Positions 1 to 9,505 are shown, counted from the stretch's first letter. The stretch: DNA of 64,000 nt from Sphingomonas sp. Leaf343 (GCF_001423765.1 NZ_LMPG01000001.1:928825-992824), one strand, 5' to 3'. The notes: a model not told the origin generated them from the letters alone. Made by a program: numbers and translations.

Positions 1-31
1 GGTTTCGAGCGCCGTTGGCGGCCATCCGGGG

Positions 32-622
32 CTATGGCCGGACGATCGCGCTGTCGTCGATATGACCGCCGCGGAGTTCGGCGGTCGTCAGTTTCGCGAC
101 GCGGCCGGTCGCGGCGATCCGCGCGGGGCCCATGGCGGTCAGGTCCGCGTCGTCGGCGATCAGGCGGACCAGCCGAAGCTGGCCGCTCCCGGCAGCGAGC
201 GCGTGGAAATCGGTGCCACGCGCGTCCTCGACCTGCATCCGGCCGGCTCCGTAGAGCTGGACGCCGTCGAGTTCCGGCGTGGTGACGACGAGGCGCAGGC
301 TGTGGTCGCCGGCCGGGCCGTCGCTCGACCGGCGGATGCGGAGTTCCCCGTCGACGACGGTCAGCGCGAGTCCTTTGAGGGTGGCGTCGGTGCCATAGGC
401 GGTCACGCTGCGGCTGGTGCCGACGCGGGCCACGACCGTGTAGGGGCCGTCGAGCAGAATGCGTGAGAACGGCACGGCGGCATAGGCGACGCGCGACATC
501 GCCGTACCCGTGACCGTGCGGTCGATCGCGACGGCGTCGTCAGGCCCGCGGGAGGCGAGGCCGGCATAGGTGAAACCCGCCGTCACCACGGCCAGCATGC
601 TCCATCGTATCAGGCGCTTCAT
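32..622 (-). CDS. GIN-domain (DUF2807) secreted/envelope protein
   Basis: The product is 196 residues. It starts with a positively charged, hydrophobic signal-like segment (MKRLIRWSMLAVVTAGFTYA), followed by a domain rich in short beta strands (for example LKGLALTVVDGELRIRR and LRLVVTTPELDGVQLYGAGR). This is the pattern of the GIN/DUF2807 head domain, a beta-solenoid-like envelope module with no known enzyme activity. The start at 622 is chosen because the signal peptide begins there; reading further upstream runs through a perfect inverted repeat. A Shine-Dalgarno-like AGGGGAG sits in that repeat just before the start, so translation may be controlled by a hairpin. The gene lies downstream of uup on the same strand. 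The family call is fairly sure; the role is unknown. Confidence 0.75.
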   Translation of the reverse strand: MKRLIRWSMLAVVTAGFTYAGLASRGPDDAVAIDRTVTGTAMSRVAYAAVPFSRILLDGPYTVVARVGTSRSVTAYGTDATLKGLALTVVDGELRIRRSSDGPAGDHSLRLVVTTPELDGVQLYGAGRMQVEDARGTDFHALAAGSGQLRLVRLIADDADLTAMGPARIAATGRVAKLTTAELRGGHIDDSAIVRP

Positions 623-623
623 C

Positions 624-671
624 GTCCGCTCCCCTCGTGTATTATCAGAATAATACACGAGGGGAGCGGAC
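624..671. promoter_or_regulatory. Perfect 22-bp inverted repeat overlapping the RBS of the DUF2807 gene
   Basis: The arms at 624-645 and 650-671 are exact reverse complements, separated by the four bases CAGA. The repeat fills the gap between the uup stop (682) and the DUF2807 start (622). On the minus strand the downstream arm contains the purine-rich AGGGGAG, immediately before the ATG, so a folded transcript would hide the ribosome site. The AT-rich centre (GTGTATTAT, four bases, ATAATACAC) also looks like the operator of a dimeric repressor. There is no T-tract, so simple termination is less likely. Confidence 0.8.
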
Positions 672-681
672 CTGCAATGGG

Positions 682-2457
682 TCAGCCCAGGCCCTCGACC
701 ATTTCGGCGAGGGCCAGCCAGCGCATTTCCGCCGCATCCTTCTCCTCGCGCGCCTTTTCCACCGCCGCGCTCAGGCTGACGAAGCGGGCGTGGTTCTTCG
801 TGTAGAGATCGGGGTCGGCGAGCAGCGCCTCGTCGCGGGCGATCTGGCGGTCGAGCTCCTCGATCCGGGCGGGCAGCAGCTCGTAGTCGCGCTGGTCCTT
901 GTAGGTGAGCTTTTTCGTCTGCACGGGCGGTGGCGGCGGAGCGGCGGCGGCCCTGGGCTTCTTCGTGTCGGCGCGGGGTCGGCGGCGCTTTTCCCAATCC
1001 TCGTAGCCGCCGGCGACGACATCGACGGTGCCGCTGCCGTCCAGTCCCAGCGTGACGGTGACGGTGCGGTCGAGGAAGTCGCGGTCGTGGCTGACGATCA
1101 GGACGGTGCCGTCGTAATCGCCGATCACCTCCTGCAACAGGTCGAGCGTTTCGAGATCGAGATCGTTGGTCGGTTCGTCGAGTACCAGCAGGTTCGACGG
1201 GCGCGCGAATTCACGGGCGAGCAGGAGCCGCGATCGTTCGCCACCCGACAGCGTACCGACCTTCGCGTCGATCAGGCTGGGATCGAACAGGAACTCCTTG
1301 AGATAGCCGTGGACGTGCTTGCGCACGCCGAGCACGTCGATCCACTCGCCGCCGTCCGCCAGCACGTCGCGGACGGTCTTTTCCGGGGCCATCAGCGAAC
1401 GCTGCTGATCGATGACGATGCCGTCGAGCGTCCTGGCCAGCTTCACGCTGCCGCTGTCGGGCTCGATCTCGCCGGTCAGCAGCTTGAGCAGCGTCGACTT
1501 GCCCGCGCCGTTCGCGCCGACGATGCCGATGCGGTCGCCGCGGGTGACGCGCAGGTTGAGGTCGCGGATGATGACGCGGTCGCCGAACGATTTCGAGACG
1601 TGGCCGACGTCGATCACGACCTTCGTCTTGACGTCGTCGGTGCCGACCGCGAGCGCGGCGGTCCCCTGCGGTCCGATCATCGCGGCGCGGGTGGCGCGCA
1701 TCTCCTTGAGCTTGGCGAGCCGGCCCTGATTGCGGCGGCGACGGCCGGTGACGCCGCGCAAGAGCCAATGCTCCTCGATCTTGAGCTTGGCATCGAGGCG
1801 TTCGGCGTTGCGTTGTTCCTCGGCAAAGACCTGTTCGGTCCACGCCTCGAACCCGCCGAAACCGATTTCGGCGCGGCGGACGCTGCCGCGTTCCAGCCAC
1901 AGCGTCTGGCGGGTCAGGCGCGTCAGGAAGGTGCGATCGTGGCTGATGACGACGAACGCACCGGTGTAGCGGCCGAGCCATTGTTCGAGCCATTCGATCG
2001 CGGCGACGTCGAGATGGTTGGTCGGCTCGTCGAGCAGCAAGACGTCCGGCTCCAGCGCCAGCGCGCGGACGATGGCGGCGCGGCGACGTTCGCCGCCCGA
2101 CGCGGATTTCGCCTCGCGGTCGAGATCGATGCCGAGCTGGTCGGCGATCGCCTCCGCCTCGTGACCCAGCGGCGCGTCGTCGCCGGCGGAGACGTAATCG
2201 CGCAGGGTGGCGAAGCGGGACACGTCGGGGTCCTGTTCCAGCATCACGACGCGGGTGCCGGGGACGACCATGCGACGCCCCTCGTCGGCGTCGATGCTGC
2301 CGGCGATCAGGCGTAGCAGCGTCGACTTGCCCGCGCCGTTGCGGCCGATCAGCGCGAGCCGGTCGCGCTGGCCGATATGGATGTCGAGGTGGCGGAAGAG
2401 CCAGCCGGAGCCCTGAACGATGCCGAGGTCTTCGAAGGAGAGAATGGGTGCGGCCAT
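682..2457 (-). CDS. uup: ABC-F family ATPase Uup
   Basis: The product is a 591-residue soluble protein with two ABC ATPase domains and no membrane segments. Domain 1 has Walker A GRNGAGKSTLL, signature SASGGERRR and Walker B LLLDEPTNHLD. Domain 2 has GANGAGKSTLL, LSGGERSRLLL and LLVLDEPTNDLD. A charged linker leads to a C-terminal coiled coil (about residues 520-590) typical of Uup, which binds nucleic acid. ABC-F proteins act on the ribosome; Uup also affects transposon excision and DNA branched intermediates in E. coli. The start at MAAPILSF (2457) is preferred over an in-frame start 19 codons upstream, whose extension is proline-rich and unconserved in appearance. The family is certain; Uup rather than another ABC-F is likely because of the C-terminal domain. 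Confidence 0.9.
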   Translation of the reverse strand: MAAPILSFEDLGIVQGSGWLFRHLDIHIGQRDRLALIGRNGAGKSTLLRLIAGSIDADEGRRMVVPGTRVVMLEQDPDVSRFATLRDYVSAGDDAPLGHEAEAIADQLGIDLDREAKSASGGERRRAAIVRALALEPDVLLLDEPTNHLDVAAIEWLEQWLGRYTGAFVVISHDRTFLTRLTRQTLWLERGSVRRAEIGFGGFEAWTEQVFAEEQRNAERLDAKLKIEEHWLLRGVTGRRRRNQGRLAKLKEMRATRAAMIGPQGTAALAVGTDDVKTKVVIDVGHVSKSFGDRVIIRDLNLRVTRGDRIGIVGANGAGKSTLLKLLTGEIEPDSGSVKLARTLDGIVIDQQRSLMAPEKTVRDVLADGGEWIDVLGVRKHVHGYLKEFLFDPSLIDAKVGTLSGGERSRLLLAREFARPSNLLVLDEPTNDLDLETLDLLQEVIGDYDGTVLIVSHDRDFLDRTVTVTLGLDGSGTVDVVAGGYEDWEKRRRPRADTKKPRAAAAPPPPPVQTKKLTYKDQRDYELLPARIEELDRQIARDEALLADPDLYTKNHARFVSLSAAVEKAREEKDAAEMRWLALAEMVEGLG

Positions 2458-2553
2458 GCCGGGTCGCCTAGGGGGTCGGGGCGGGGGAGTGCAACCCGAA
2501 GCTTGTCCTGCCATTCACAACGTGTTCAATGCGGGGCAACTAGGGGTTGCCAT

Positions 2554-2865
2554 ATGAAGACGCCTGTCGCCCTGATGATTCTCGTGCTGGCGACGCCACC
2601 TGCGGCGGCTTTCCCGGTACCGACCGCGGACGGACAGCGCGGCGACCAGATGAAGGCGTTCGACGGTCGGCGCGCGGGCAAGCTGATGCCGCTGCGCGAA
2701 ATCGAACGGCGCGTGGTGCCGACGATGCCGGGCGCACAGTATCTGGGGTTCGAGTTCGACGGCGGCAGCAGCGTGTACACGCTGAAGTTCCTGCGCGACG
2801 GGCAAGTGATCTGGGTGGATGTCGACGGCCGTTCGGGTCAGGTGATCGGGCGGACGGGTAAGTAG
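2554..2865 (+). CDS. Small secreted PepSY-like protein
   Basis: The product is 103 residues with a short Sec signal peptide (MKTPVALMILVLATPPAAA). It is followed by one PepSY-type unit: a basic helix (LMPLREIERRVVPTMPG) and a beta-hairpin (YTLKFLRDGQVIWVDVDGR SGQVIG). PepSY proteins are periplasmic; some inhibit proteases, others sit near two-component systems, as here about 0.9 kb upstream of a response regulator. The ATG at 2554 is preferred because the signal peptide starts there. The partner and exact role cannot be read from the sequence. Confidence 0.75.
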   Translation: MKTPVALMILVLATPPAAAFPVPTADGQRGDQMKAFDGRRAGKLMPLREIERRVVPTMPGAQYLGFEFDGGSSVYTLKFLRDGQVIWVDVDGRSGQVIGRTGK

Positions 2866-2886
2866 CCCGCCCGATCGGCAACACGG

Positions 2887-3555
2887 TCAGAGAAACTTCT
2901 TCACCTGACGCAGGAAGTAGGTGCGCTGCTGCTTGCGCGTGCCGAAGTTGGTCATGCCCTTGTCGTCGGCATAGATCTGCGCGTAGAAATTCCAGTCGTT
3001 GGTGGATGCGGTGCGAATGCCCATCGTCGTCGATGCGAGATGGCCTTCGTTCGCCTCCACCCGGTAATCCTTCGGACTGAGGACCGCCGCCTGGTTCGCG
3101 CCCATTTTCTCGTTGAGATCGTCCTGCTGCCTGCCGGCGTTTCCACCCTTGTTGGCATGATAGACGAGGCGTGTACCGGATGATGTCTTGTGCCCGACGC
3201 CGAGCGAACATCCGTCCATCTGCGCCGTGAACATGAAGTCGGCCTTGGCGCCGACGGTCGTGCCGAATACCGCGCCGGGTTCATAGGAACAGAAATACGC
3301 CTTGAACGACTTTCCGTCGTCGACACCCCCACGGGTCACGATGCTGTCCACCAGACCGGGTACGGTGACGATGTAGATGCCCAGCGGCTCGCCGAGTTGC
3401 TTTGCATACCCGTCGGCCGGGGGCATCGAGACGAGGCGCATGTCGATCGGTTCGTCTTTCAGCGAGTCGCGCGGGGGGCCGTAGATACCCGGAATAAGAA
3501 TGTTCTTTTTGAGGAACTCCAACGGATTGGCGGTTAATTGATCGACGGCGGCCAT
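2887..3555 (-). CDS. Protein of unknown function with a Gly-Cys...His deamidase-like pattern
   Basis: The product has 222 residues when started at MAAVDQLT, which is preceded by AAGGGA at good spacing; longer starts exist upstream. It has no signal peptide or membrane segment. It is not confidently recognised. A central hydrophobic strand runs into a Gly-Cys (FMFTAQMDGCSLGVG, Cys116), followed 17 residues later by a strand ending in His (TRLVYHAN, His133). This order resembles the catalytic Cys/His layout of glutamine deamidases of the CNF1/BLF1 type, and BLF1 is also about 210 residues. That is a resemblance by eye only. It stands alone between convergent and divergent neighbours, with no obvious immunity gene. 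Confidence 0.6.
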   Translation of the reverse strand: MAAVDQLTANPLEFLKKNILIPGIYGPPRDSLKDEPIDMRLVSMPPADGYAKQLGEPLGIYIVTVPGLVDSIVTRGGVDDGKSFKAYFCSYEPGAVFGTTVGAKADFMFTAQMDGCSLGVGHKTSSGTRLVYHANKGGNAGRQQDDLNEKMGANQAAVLSPKDYRVEANEGHLASTTMGIRTASTNDWNFYAQIYADDKGMTNFGTRKQQRTYFLRQVKKFL

Positions 3556-3742
3556 GGCGTATCCCTTCATCTTCGTGGATGTTGGCGCGATGACTATAAA
3601 CTTCGGCCGGCTGGTCAAGCGGCCAGGGGATACCCGATCCGTCCGTTCACCCCCGCGACAGCGGTGGTCGCCTAAGCGCTTTTGCCCGCGTCCGGCACCC
3701 GTGCTAGCGCAGGTCGTATCCGTTTAGGGGAGCTGACACACG

Positions 3743-4408
3743 ATGCGCGTTCTGATCGTCGAGGACGAACCCAATCTCGGCCAGCAACTGAAGAACACGC
3801 TGGAAGGCGCGGGCTATGCGATCGATCTGGCGGTCGATGGCGAAGAGGGGCTGTTTCTGGGACAGACCGAAAGTTACGATGCCATCGTGCTCGACCTGGG
3901 CCTGCCGGAGATCGACGGGCTGACGGTGCTCGATCGTTGGCGGAAAGAGGGCAGGACGACGCCCGTGCTGGTGCTGACCGCGCGCGACAGCTGGTCCGAC
4001 AAGGTGGCGGGGCTGGATGCGGGCGCGGACGACTACGTCGCCAAGCCGTTCCAGACCGAGGAGCTGATCGCGCGGCTGCGGGCGCTGATCCGGCGCGCGT
4101 CCGGCAATGCCTCGTCCGAACTGACGGCGGGGGACGTGCGGCTCGACACGCGATCGGGCAAGGTCACGCGCGCCGGGGAGCCGGTGAAGCTGACCGCGCA
4201 GGAGTACAAGCTGCTCAGCTATCTGCTGCATCACAAGGGCAAGGTGGTCAGCCGGACCGAGTTGATCGAGCATATCTACGATCAGGATTTCGACCGGGAT
4301 TCGAACACGATCGAGGTGTTCGTGACGCGCATCCGCAAAAAGCTGGGGCAGGACGTCATCACCACGATCCGCGGGCTGGGCTATAGTCTGGAAGATCCCG
4401 ACGCGTGA
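3743..4408 (+). CDS. OmpR/PhoP-family response regulator
   Basis: The product is 221 residues: an N-terminal receiver domain (residues 1-115) with acidic residues in VEDEP, phospho-acceptor Asp51 in VLDLGLP, the switch Thr in VLTARD and the invariant Lys in AKPF. It is followed by a winged-helix DNA-binding domain (about 125-218) ending IRGLGYSLE. Close relatives are PhoP/QseB-type regulators. It is transcribed just ahead of a sensor histidine kinase (59 bases apart), so the two form a two-component system. The signal sensed is not evident. Confidence 0.92.
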   Translation: MRVLIVEDEPNLGQQLKNTLEGAGYAIDLAVDGEEGLFLGQTESYDAIVLDLGLPEIDGLTVLDRWRKEGRTTPVLVLTARDSWSDKVAGLDAGADDYVAKPFQTEELIARLRALIRRASGNASSELTAGDVRLDTRSGKVTRAGEPVKLTAQEYKLLSYLLHHKGKVVSRTELIEHIYDQDFDRDSNTIEVFVTRIRKKLGQDVITTIRGLGYSLEDPDA

Positions 4409-4467
4409 GGTCTGGGCGTGCGTGACTTCACGACCGTGCCGGTCGGCGCGGGACCATCCAGCCTGTC

Positions 4468-5835
4468 ATGAGTGACGTGACACTGCCCACCGCGAAGGGG
4501 TCGGGATCGCTGTCGCGGCGGATGATCCTGATCGCGGCAGTGTGGATCACGCTGCTGCTCGCGGGTGGCGGCTTCGCGCTCGATCGTGTGCTTAAATCGG
4601 CGGTGACGCGCAACTTCGACGATCAGCTCGAATATGTGCTGACCGCGCTGATCGTGTCGGCGACGATCGATTCGCAGGGCGACGTGTGGTTCACGCGCGA
4701 GGCGGCGGACCAGCGTTTCGTGGAGCCGGGGTCCGGCCTGTACTGGCAGGTGTCGGCACCGGGCCGCGATGGGTTCTGGTCGCGGTCGTTGTGGGACCGG
4801 CGGCTGGCCTATGGTTCGCCGCATGCCGCTCGCACCGTCCATTCCTACGACAGCCGGCAGTTCGGGGCCGAGCGGCTGCGCGTGGTGGAGCGCGACGTGA
4901 AGTTGCCGGGATCGCCGGTGCGCTGGCGGTTTCAGGTGGCGCAGGCGCGCGACGGGCTGGATGCGCAGATCACCACGTTGCGGCGGACGCTGGTGCGGTC
5001 GTTCGCGCTGCTGGGGCTGGGGCTGATCGTGCTGGCGGCGCTCCAGACCTTTTACGGGCTGCTGCCGCTGCGGCGCGTGCGGCTGGAGATCGCGCGGATG
5101 CGGGGCGGCCATGCGAACCGCGTCGAGGGCGACATGCCGATCGAGGTCGCGCCACTGGTCGAGGAGCTGAACGCCCTTGTGGCGCATAACGAAAAGCAGG
5201 CGGAGGAGGCGCGGCGGCACGCGGGCAATCTGGCGCATGCGCTGAAGACGCCGCTGACCGTCATCATGAACGCCGCGACCGCCGATGCCGACGATCTGGC
5301 GGAGACGGTGGTGCGGGAGGCACGGACGATGCGGCGGCAGGTCGACCACCACCTCGCGCGGGCAAGGGCGGTCGGGCGGCGCGGGTCGGCGCACAGCCGG
5401 GCGGATGTCTGGCCGAGCCTGGAGTCGGTGGAGCGGGCGGTGGCGCGGCTGTACCGGCACGTCCGCATCGACGTGACCGGCCCGCGCGATCTGGCGGTGC
5501 ACGTCGAACGGCAGGACCTGGACGAGATGCTGGGCAATCTGATCGAGAACGCCGCGAAATATGGCGGCGGCAGCGTGTTCGTGACGGTCGGCGCGCAGGC
5601 GGGTTTCGTGGAGTTCCTGATCGAGGACGACGGCGCGGGAATCCCGGAGGAGGAGCGCGTCCGCATCTTCGATCGCGGCGTGCGGCTGGATACGGGCAAG
5701 CCGGGGACCGGCCTCGGCATGGCGATCGTGCGCGATGTCGCCGAAATCTATGAGGGGACGGTGTCGCTGGAGGAGAGCGAGGACCTTGGCGGGTTGATGG
5801 TGCGGTTGCGGTTGCCGGCGGCGGGGGTGGTGTAG
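4468..5835 (+). CDS. PhoQ-like sensor histidine kinase
   Basis: The product is 455 residues. A first membrane helix lies at about residues 16-38, a periplasmic loop of roughly 135 residues follows, and a second helix lies at about 172-195. A HAMP-like linker leads to the H-box NLAHALKTPLTV with phospho-acceptor His257. The ATP-binding domain shows the N-box (LIENAAKYG), G1 (EDDGAGIPEEE) and G2 (GTGLGMAIV). The HALKTPL form of the H-box and the general layout fit the PhoQ-like subgroup. It should phosphorylate the regulator encoded directly upstream. Confidence 0.9.
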   Translation: MSDVTLPTAKGSGSLSRRMILIAAVWITLLLAGGGFALDRVLKSAVTRNFDDQLEYVLTALIVSATIDSQGDVWFTREAADQRFVEPGSGLYWQVSAPGRDGFWSRSLWDRRLAYGSPHAARTVHSYDSRQFGAERLRVVERDVKLPGSPVRWRFQVAQARDGLDAQITTLRRTLVRSFALLGLGLIVLAALQTFYGLLPLRRVRLEIARMRGGHANRVEGDMPIEVAPLVEELNALVAHNEKQAEEARRHAGNLAHALKTPLTVIMNAATADADDLAETVVREARTMRRQVDHHLARARAVGRRGSAHSRADVWPSLESVERAVARLYRHVRIDVTGPRDLAVHVERQDLDEMLGNLIENAAKYGGGSVFVTVGAQAGFVEFLIEDDGAGIPEEERVRIFDRGVRLDTGKPGTGLGMAIVRDVAEIYEGTVSLEESEDLGGLMVRLRLPAAGVV

Positions 5836-5855
5836 TCCTTGCGGGGACAGCAGGT

Positions 5856-6854
5856 CTAGGCCGCCAGCCTGACCTCTCGCGCGGCCTCGGCCGTCAGGGT
5901 CAGGCTACGCTTGCGGGCGGTCTGGTCATAGATCGCGCTGGTGACCATGACCTCGTCGACGCCGGTGCGCTCGACGAAGGCGGCGAGGCCGCGAGCGACG
6001 GTGGCGGGGGTGCCGATCGCCGAGCAGCTGAGCACAGTGTCGAGCATCGCCGGGCCCTGCGGACCCAGGCTGTCGCGATAGCCGGCGACGGGTGGGGGAA
6101 GCTGACCGGGATTGCCGGTGCGGAGGCGGACGAAGGATTGCTGCTGGGACGTGGCGATCAGTCGCGCCTCCTCCTCCGTGTCGGCGGCGAAGACGTTGAA
6201 GCCGGCCATCGCGTACGGCTTGGCAAGATGCGCGGAGGGGCGGAAGTCGCGGCGGTAGACGGCGAGCGCCTGATCCAGCGCGTCCGGCGCGAAGTGCGAG
6301 GCAAAGGCGTAGGGCAGGCCGAGCGCGGCGGCGACCTGCGCGCCGTACAGGCTGGAGCCGAGGATCCACAGCTTGACGTCCGCGCCTGCGCCGGGCGTGG
6401 CGACGATGCCGGTCTGGCCATCGTCGGCGAAATAGCTCTGAAGCTCCATCACATCGCGCGGGAAGGCGTTGGGGTCGCTGTCCAGCGTGCGGCGGATCGC
6501 GCGGGCGACGCGCTGGTCGCTGCCGGGGGCGCGGCCGAGGCCGAGGTCGACACGGCCCGGAAACAGCGCGTCGAGCGTGCCGAACTGTTCCGCGATGACG
6601 AGCGGCGAATGGTTGGGCAGCATGATGCCGCCCGCGCCCACGCGGATCGTCTTCGTGGCGGCGGCGACATGCGCGATCACGACCGACGTTGCGGCGGAGG
6701 CGATGCCGTTCATGCCGTGGTGTTCCGCGACCCAGTAGCGGGCGAAACCGGCCGCCTCCGCATGGGCGGCGAGATCGGCGGCGCGGGCGAGCGCGTCCGA
6801 CACGGTGCCCCCTTCGACGACGGGAACGAGATCGAGGAACGATAGCTGGGTCAT
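5856..6854 (-). CDS. LLM-class flavin-dependent oxidoreductase (luciferase-like)
   Basis: The product is 332 residues and reads as one TIM-barrel luciferase-like monooxygenase. It opens with [13 protein letters not shown] and contains [26 protein letters not shown] and [12 protein letters not shown], the arrangement of the MsnO8/YhbW-type subgroup of FMN-dependent oxidoreductases. The substrate is unknown. The start at 6854 is chosen because conserved sequence begins at MTQLSF; an upstream in-frame extension has unrelated composition. It is a single gene, convergent with the histidine kinase gene. Confidence 0.85.
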   Translation of the reverse strand: MTQLSFLDLVPVVEGGTVSDALARAADLAAHAEAAGFARYWVAEHHGMNGIASAATSVVIAHVAAATKTIRVGAGGIMLPNHSPLVIAEQFGTLDALFPGRVDLGLGRAPGSDQRVARAIRRTLDSDPNAFPRDVMELQSYFADDGQTGIVATPGAGADVKLWILGSSLYGAQVAAALGLPYAFASHFAPDALDQALAVYRRDFRPSAHLAKPYAMAGFNVFAADTEEEARLIATSQQQSFVRLRTGNPGQLPPPVAGYRDSLGPQGPAMLDTVLSCSAIGTPATVARGLAAFVERTGVDEVMVTSAIYDQTARKRSLTLTAEAAREVRLAA

Positions 6855-6945
6855 GATGCAGGAGATGGGGGCGGATGGCGGCGGGTGCCAGTGAGGTTTT
6901 GATTTGCGCCGGTTTAGTTCGCGTGCGCCGTGACGGTCTTCGCGA

Positions 6946-9300
6946 TCAAAATACCAGCGCGTAGCGCAATGCGATGCCCTGATCGTCCGGGAGCGCCGCG
7001 ATGTTGCCGGGATCGCGCCGCCAGTAAAGGTTCGCCTGAAGGTCACCACCGGCGAAGGGGCGGGAATAGCGCGCCTCGATATCGACTTCGCGGCCCGAGG
7101 GCGCGAGCGTCATGCGTTGCGGGGTCCAGGCGGTGACGGCGCTGCCAGCATAGTCGTAGAAGGTCGGCAGCGCGAGATCGATGCCGCCGGCGGACACGCG
7201 CAACGGCTGCGCGATACGCAGGCCGATGCTGTCGCCGCCGAACAGGCCGGTCCTGCCGACATCCGCCGAATATGCGCTGGTCCGCAGCAGGCCGCCGCCC
7301 CCAAGGCCGCCGTGCAGGCTGGCGCGGGTCCAGCCGCTCCGCATGGTACCCCCAAACGTCCAAGCGCCCGCGGTCAGGCGGGCCCCGGCGTCGAGAAACC
7401 AGCTGGTCGCGCTCGCGCCACCGAAGCTGGGATCGAACCGCGCGCCGAGGACGGTCGCATCCTCGATCAGGCGCGAACCGGTGAAGCGGGCGGTGACCGG
7501 ACCGAACGCGCGGTCGAGGCCGAGCGAGACGCGATCGAAACCCGATCGCTGCCAGCCGGCGATGGCGGGCAGGTAGGCGTCGCGACGGGAGAGGACACGG
7601 CCGTTCTCGACCGCCATCGTCAGCCCGACGGCATCCCATTGCTGGCGGACGGCGGTGGACGAGCGGGCGCCCCCCTCGAACCCCAGACCGTCGGCGGAGG
7701 CGATCATGAAGGCCGGTTCCGCGCTGCCGGCGAGTTGCGCGGACAGGCCGGCCGACCCCTGGGACAGGCCGATGCCGAACGACAGGGTGCGGCCGAGCCG
7801 CTGCGTGACGGTGCCGGCGAGGGCGCGGGCGGTGACGGCATCCCGCTGCGACAGGTTGAGCCGCTCGGTCGCGACGCCGCCGGGTCGGGTCGGGCTGAGC
7901 GTCAGCGACACCGCGGTGGCGCCGGCCGCGAAGCCGACATGGCGACCGCTCGACAGCAACGTCCCGCCGAGCGGGCGCAGGGGACCGGTGCGCTGGATCG
8001 TCTGGGCGAGTTCGGCGGCGAAGGCGCGGCCATAGCCGTCGAGGATCACCGCACCCATCGGCGCGATCGCGGCATCGCCCATCGGCGCGGAGAGTGCGGC
8101 GGTGCCGCTGGTCGCGAGCCGCGTGCCGGCGATCGAGGTGGTGCCGACCGGCTGGAACGCGCGTGTCAGATCAAGGACGCCGCGGCCATAGACGCTGTCG
8201 GTGCCGGTCTGGCCGACATCGCGCGCGGTGGTGAGCAGCAGATCGACGATCTGCGCGCCGGTGAGGTTCGGAAATGCCTGCGCCAGCAGCGCGACCGCGC
8301 CGGCGATTTGCGGTGCGGCGAACGAACTGCCCGACCAGAGCTGGACGGTGCCGTTCTGGTCCGGGGCGGCGACGCGGGTGCCGACCGCCGCCAGATAATG
8401 CGTCGGGTTGCTGCCGGCGCGGTTCGCGTCGTCGTCGATGCGATCGGTATGATCGACCCAGCCGGCGATGATGACCTGGTTGCGGGACACGGATGCGTCG
8501 TCGGCGACGGCGGCGAAGCCGTCCGGATCGGCGGCACCGTCATTGCCGGCGGACAGGATGACGACGATGCCGGCCTGCGTGGCGCGGGACAGCGCCTGTT
8601 GCACCGATTGCGGCATCGACGTACTGCCGAGCGACAGGTTGATGACGCGGGCGCCGGCCGTTCGCGCGGTATCGATGCCGCGGGCGAGAGCGTCCGAATC
8701 GAAGCGGCAGGTGTCGTCGCCATTGGCGTCCGGTTCACCGGTGCAGGTGCCGGGCCGGTCGGATCGAAGGGCGATGACGGTCGCGTCGAAGGCGACGCCG
8801 TGCGTACCCGTGCCGTTGCGGCGGCCGGCGGCGGTGAAGGCGACGGCGGTGCCGTGTCCGTCGACATCGTCGATCGTGCCGTTGCCGCCGACATCGGCGG
8901 ACGCGGTCGAGAGGCGGTTGCCGAACTCCTCGCTTTGCAGATCGATGCCGGTGTCGATCACGGCGATGCCGATCCCCGCCCCGGTCGCCGCCCGTTGATA
9001 GGCGACGAGCGCGTTCATCGACACCGCGCCGACGGTGGCGCGATATTCCGTGCCGTCCGGATTGGCCGGCGGGGTCGGCGCGGGCGTGGGCGCCGGCGTT
9101 GGAGCCGGGGTCGGGGCTGGAGTCGGCGCGGGCGTGGGGGCGGGGGTTGGCGCGGGCGTAGGCGCTGGAGTCGGAGCCGGCGAGGCGATCGGCGGCGCAG
9201 GCGTGCTGGCGACACCGCCGCCGCCGCCGCCGCAGGCCGCGAGCCACAGCGGCAGCGTCGCAGCGGCGGCCGTCAGGAGGGTGGGCTTGCCGCTGCGCAT
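6946..9300 (-). CDS. Subtilisin-family (S8) autotransporter serine protease with lipobox
   Basis: The product is 784 residues. A signal peptide ends in the lipobox LWLAAC (Cys23), suggesting a lipid anchor. A Gly stretch and nine PAPT repeats (about residues 41-76) form a flexible linker. The S8 protease domain has Asp116 (AVIDTG), His149 (DGHGTA) and Ser326 (GSSFAAPQ), the canonical triad order. The last roughly 280 residues read as an autotransporter beta-barrel, ending in aromatic-terminated strands (ALVF). Such proteins cross the outer membrane and expose the protease at the surface. A lipid anchor on an autotransporter is known in a few subtilisin autotransporters but is still uncommon. 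No partner genes lie beside it. Confidence 0.88.
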   Translation of the reverse strand: MRSGKPTLLTAAAATLPLWLAACGGGGGGVASTPAPPIASPAPTPAPTPAPTPAPTPAPTPAPTPAPTPAPTPAPTPPANPDGTEYRATVGAVSMNALVAYQRAATGAGIGIAVIDTGIDLQSEEFGNRLSTASADVGGNGTIDDVDGHGTAVAFTAAGRRNGTGTHGVAFDATVIALRSDRPGTCTGEPDANGDDTCRFDSDALARGIDTARTAGARVINLSLGSTSMPQSVQQALSRATQAGIVVILSAGNDGAADPDGFAAVADDASVSRNQVIIAGWVDHTDRIDDDANRAGSNPTHYLAAVGTRVAAPDQNGTVQLWSGSSFAAPQIAGAVALLAQAFPNLTGAQIVDLLLTTARDVGQTGTDSVYGRGVLDLTRAFQPVGTTSIAGTRLATSGTAALSAPMGDAAIAPMGAVILDGYGRAFAAELAQTIQRTGPLRPLGGTLLSSGRHVGFAAGATAVSLTLSPTRPGGVATERLNLSQRDAVTARALAGTVTQRLGRTLSFGIGLSQGSAGLSAQLAGSAEPAFMIASADGLGFEGGARSSTAVRQQWDAVGLTMAVENGRVLSRRDAYLPAIAGWQRSGFDRVSLGLDRAFGPVTARFTGSRLIEDATVLGARFDPSFGGASATSWFLDAGARLTAGAWTFGGTMRSGWTRASLHGGLGGGGLLRTSAYSADVGRTGLFGGDSIGLRIAQPLRVSAGGIDLALPTFYDYAGSAVTAWTPQRMTLAPSGREVDIEARYSRPFAGGDLQANLYWRRDPGNIAALPDDQGIALRYALVF
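9084..9193 (-). repeat. Tandem 12-bp-type repeat coding for (PAPT)n
   Basis: Imperfect tandem repeats of a 12-bp unit encode nine consecutive Pro-Ala-Pro-Thr units in the linker of the subtilisin autotransporter. Third codon positions vary (GGCGTG, GGGGTT, GGAGTC), so the protein repeat is better kept than the DNA repeat. Repeat number may vary between strains. Confidence 0.8.
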
Positions 9301-9470
9301 ACTCGTCCTTCGTAGATCGTTGCCGTTCGAAATGCCACGGAGGCGTTAACCAATTGTGACGGGACCGGAGTGGTTGTTCGTGGGGGTTAAGGGAGGGGGG
9401 CGACCATCGGTCATATCGGGTTCGTTCGGCCTCCACGGGGCGGCATGTCCGGCGGCGTTCGGTTCGCGAT

Positions 9471-9505
9471 ACCGTGGATGCCGGGACGAGCGCGGCATGA
9501 CGAAG
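9471..9505. repeat. Dispersed REP-like intergenic palindrome
   Basis: The segment contains the words GTGGATGCCGGGACGAG and CGGCATGACGAAG, with ATGCCG and CGGCAT as inverted arms. Very similar palindromic elements are scattered between genes in many alphaproteobacterial genomes. Here it lies upstream of the nucleotidase gene. Its identity rests on recall of that general pattern. Confidence 0.5.

Noticed and set aside
637..2316. A 559-codon frame opposite uup
   Set aside because: No family features; the opposite strand has two full ABC ATPase domains.
9084..9193. Regular short repeats considered as a CRISPR-like array
   Set aside because: The units are contiguous 12-bp coding repeats without spacers and translate to (PAPT)n in frame.
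7117..9315. A 732-codon open frame on the + strand opposite the subtilisin gene
   Set aside because: High GC leaves long stop-free antisense frames. It reads as Gly/Arg/Ala-rich, low-complexity protein without motifs, while the opposite strand has a complete catalytic triad.
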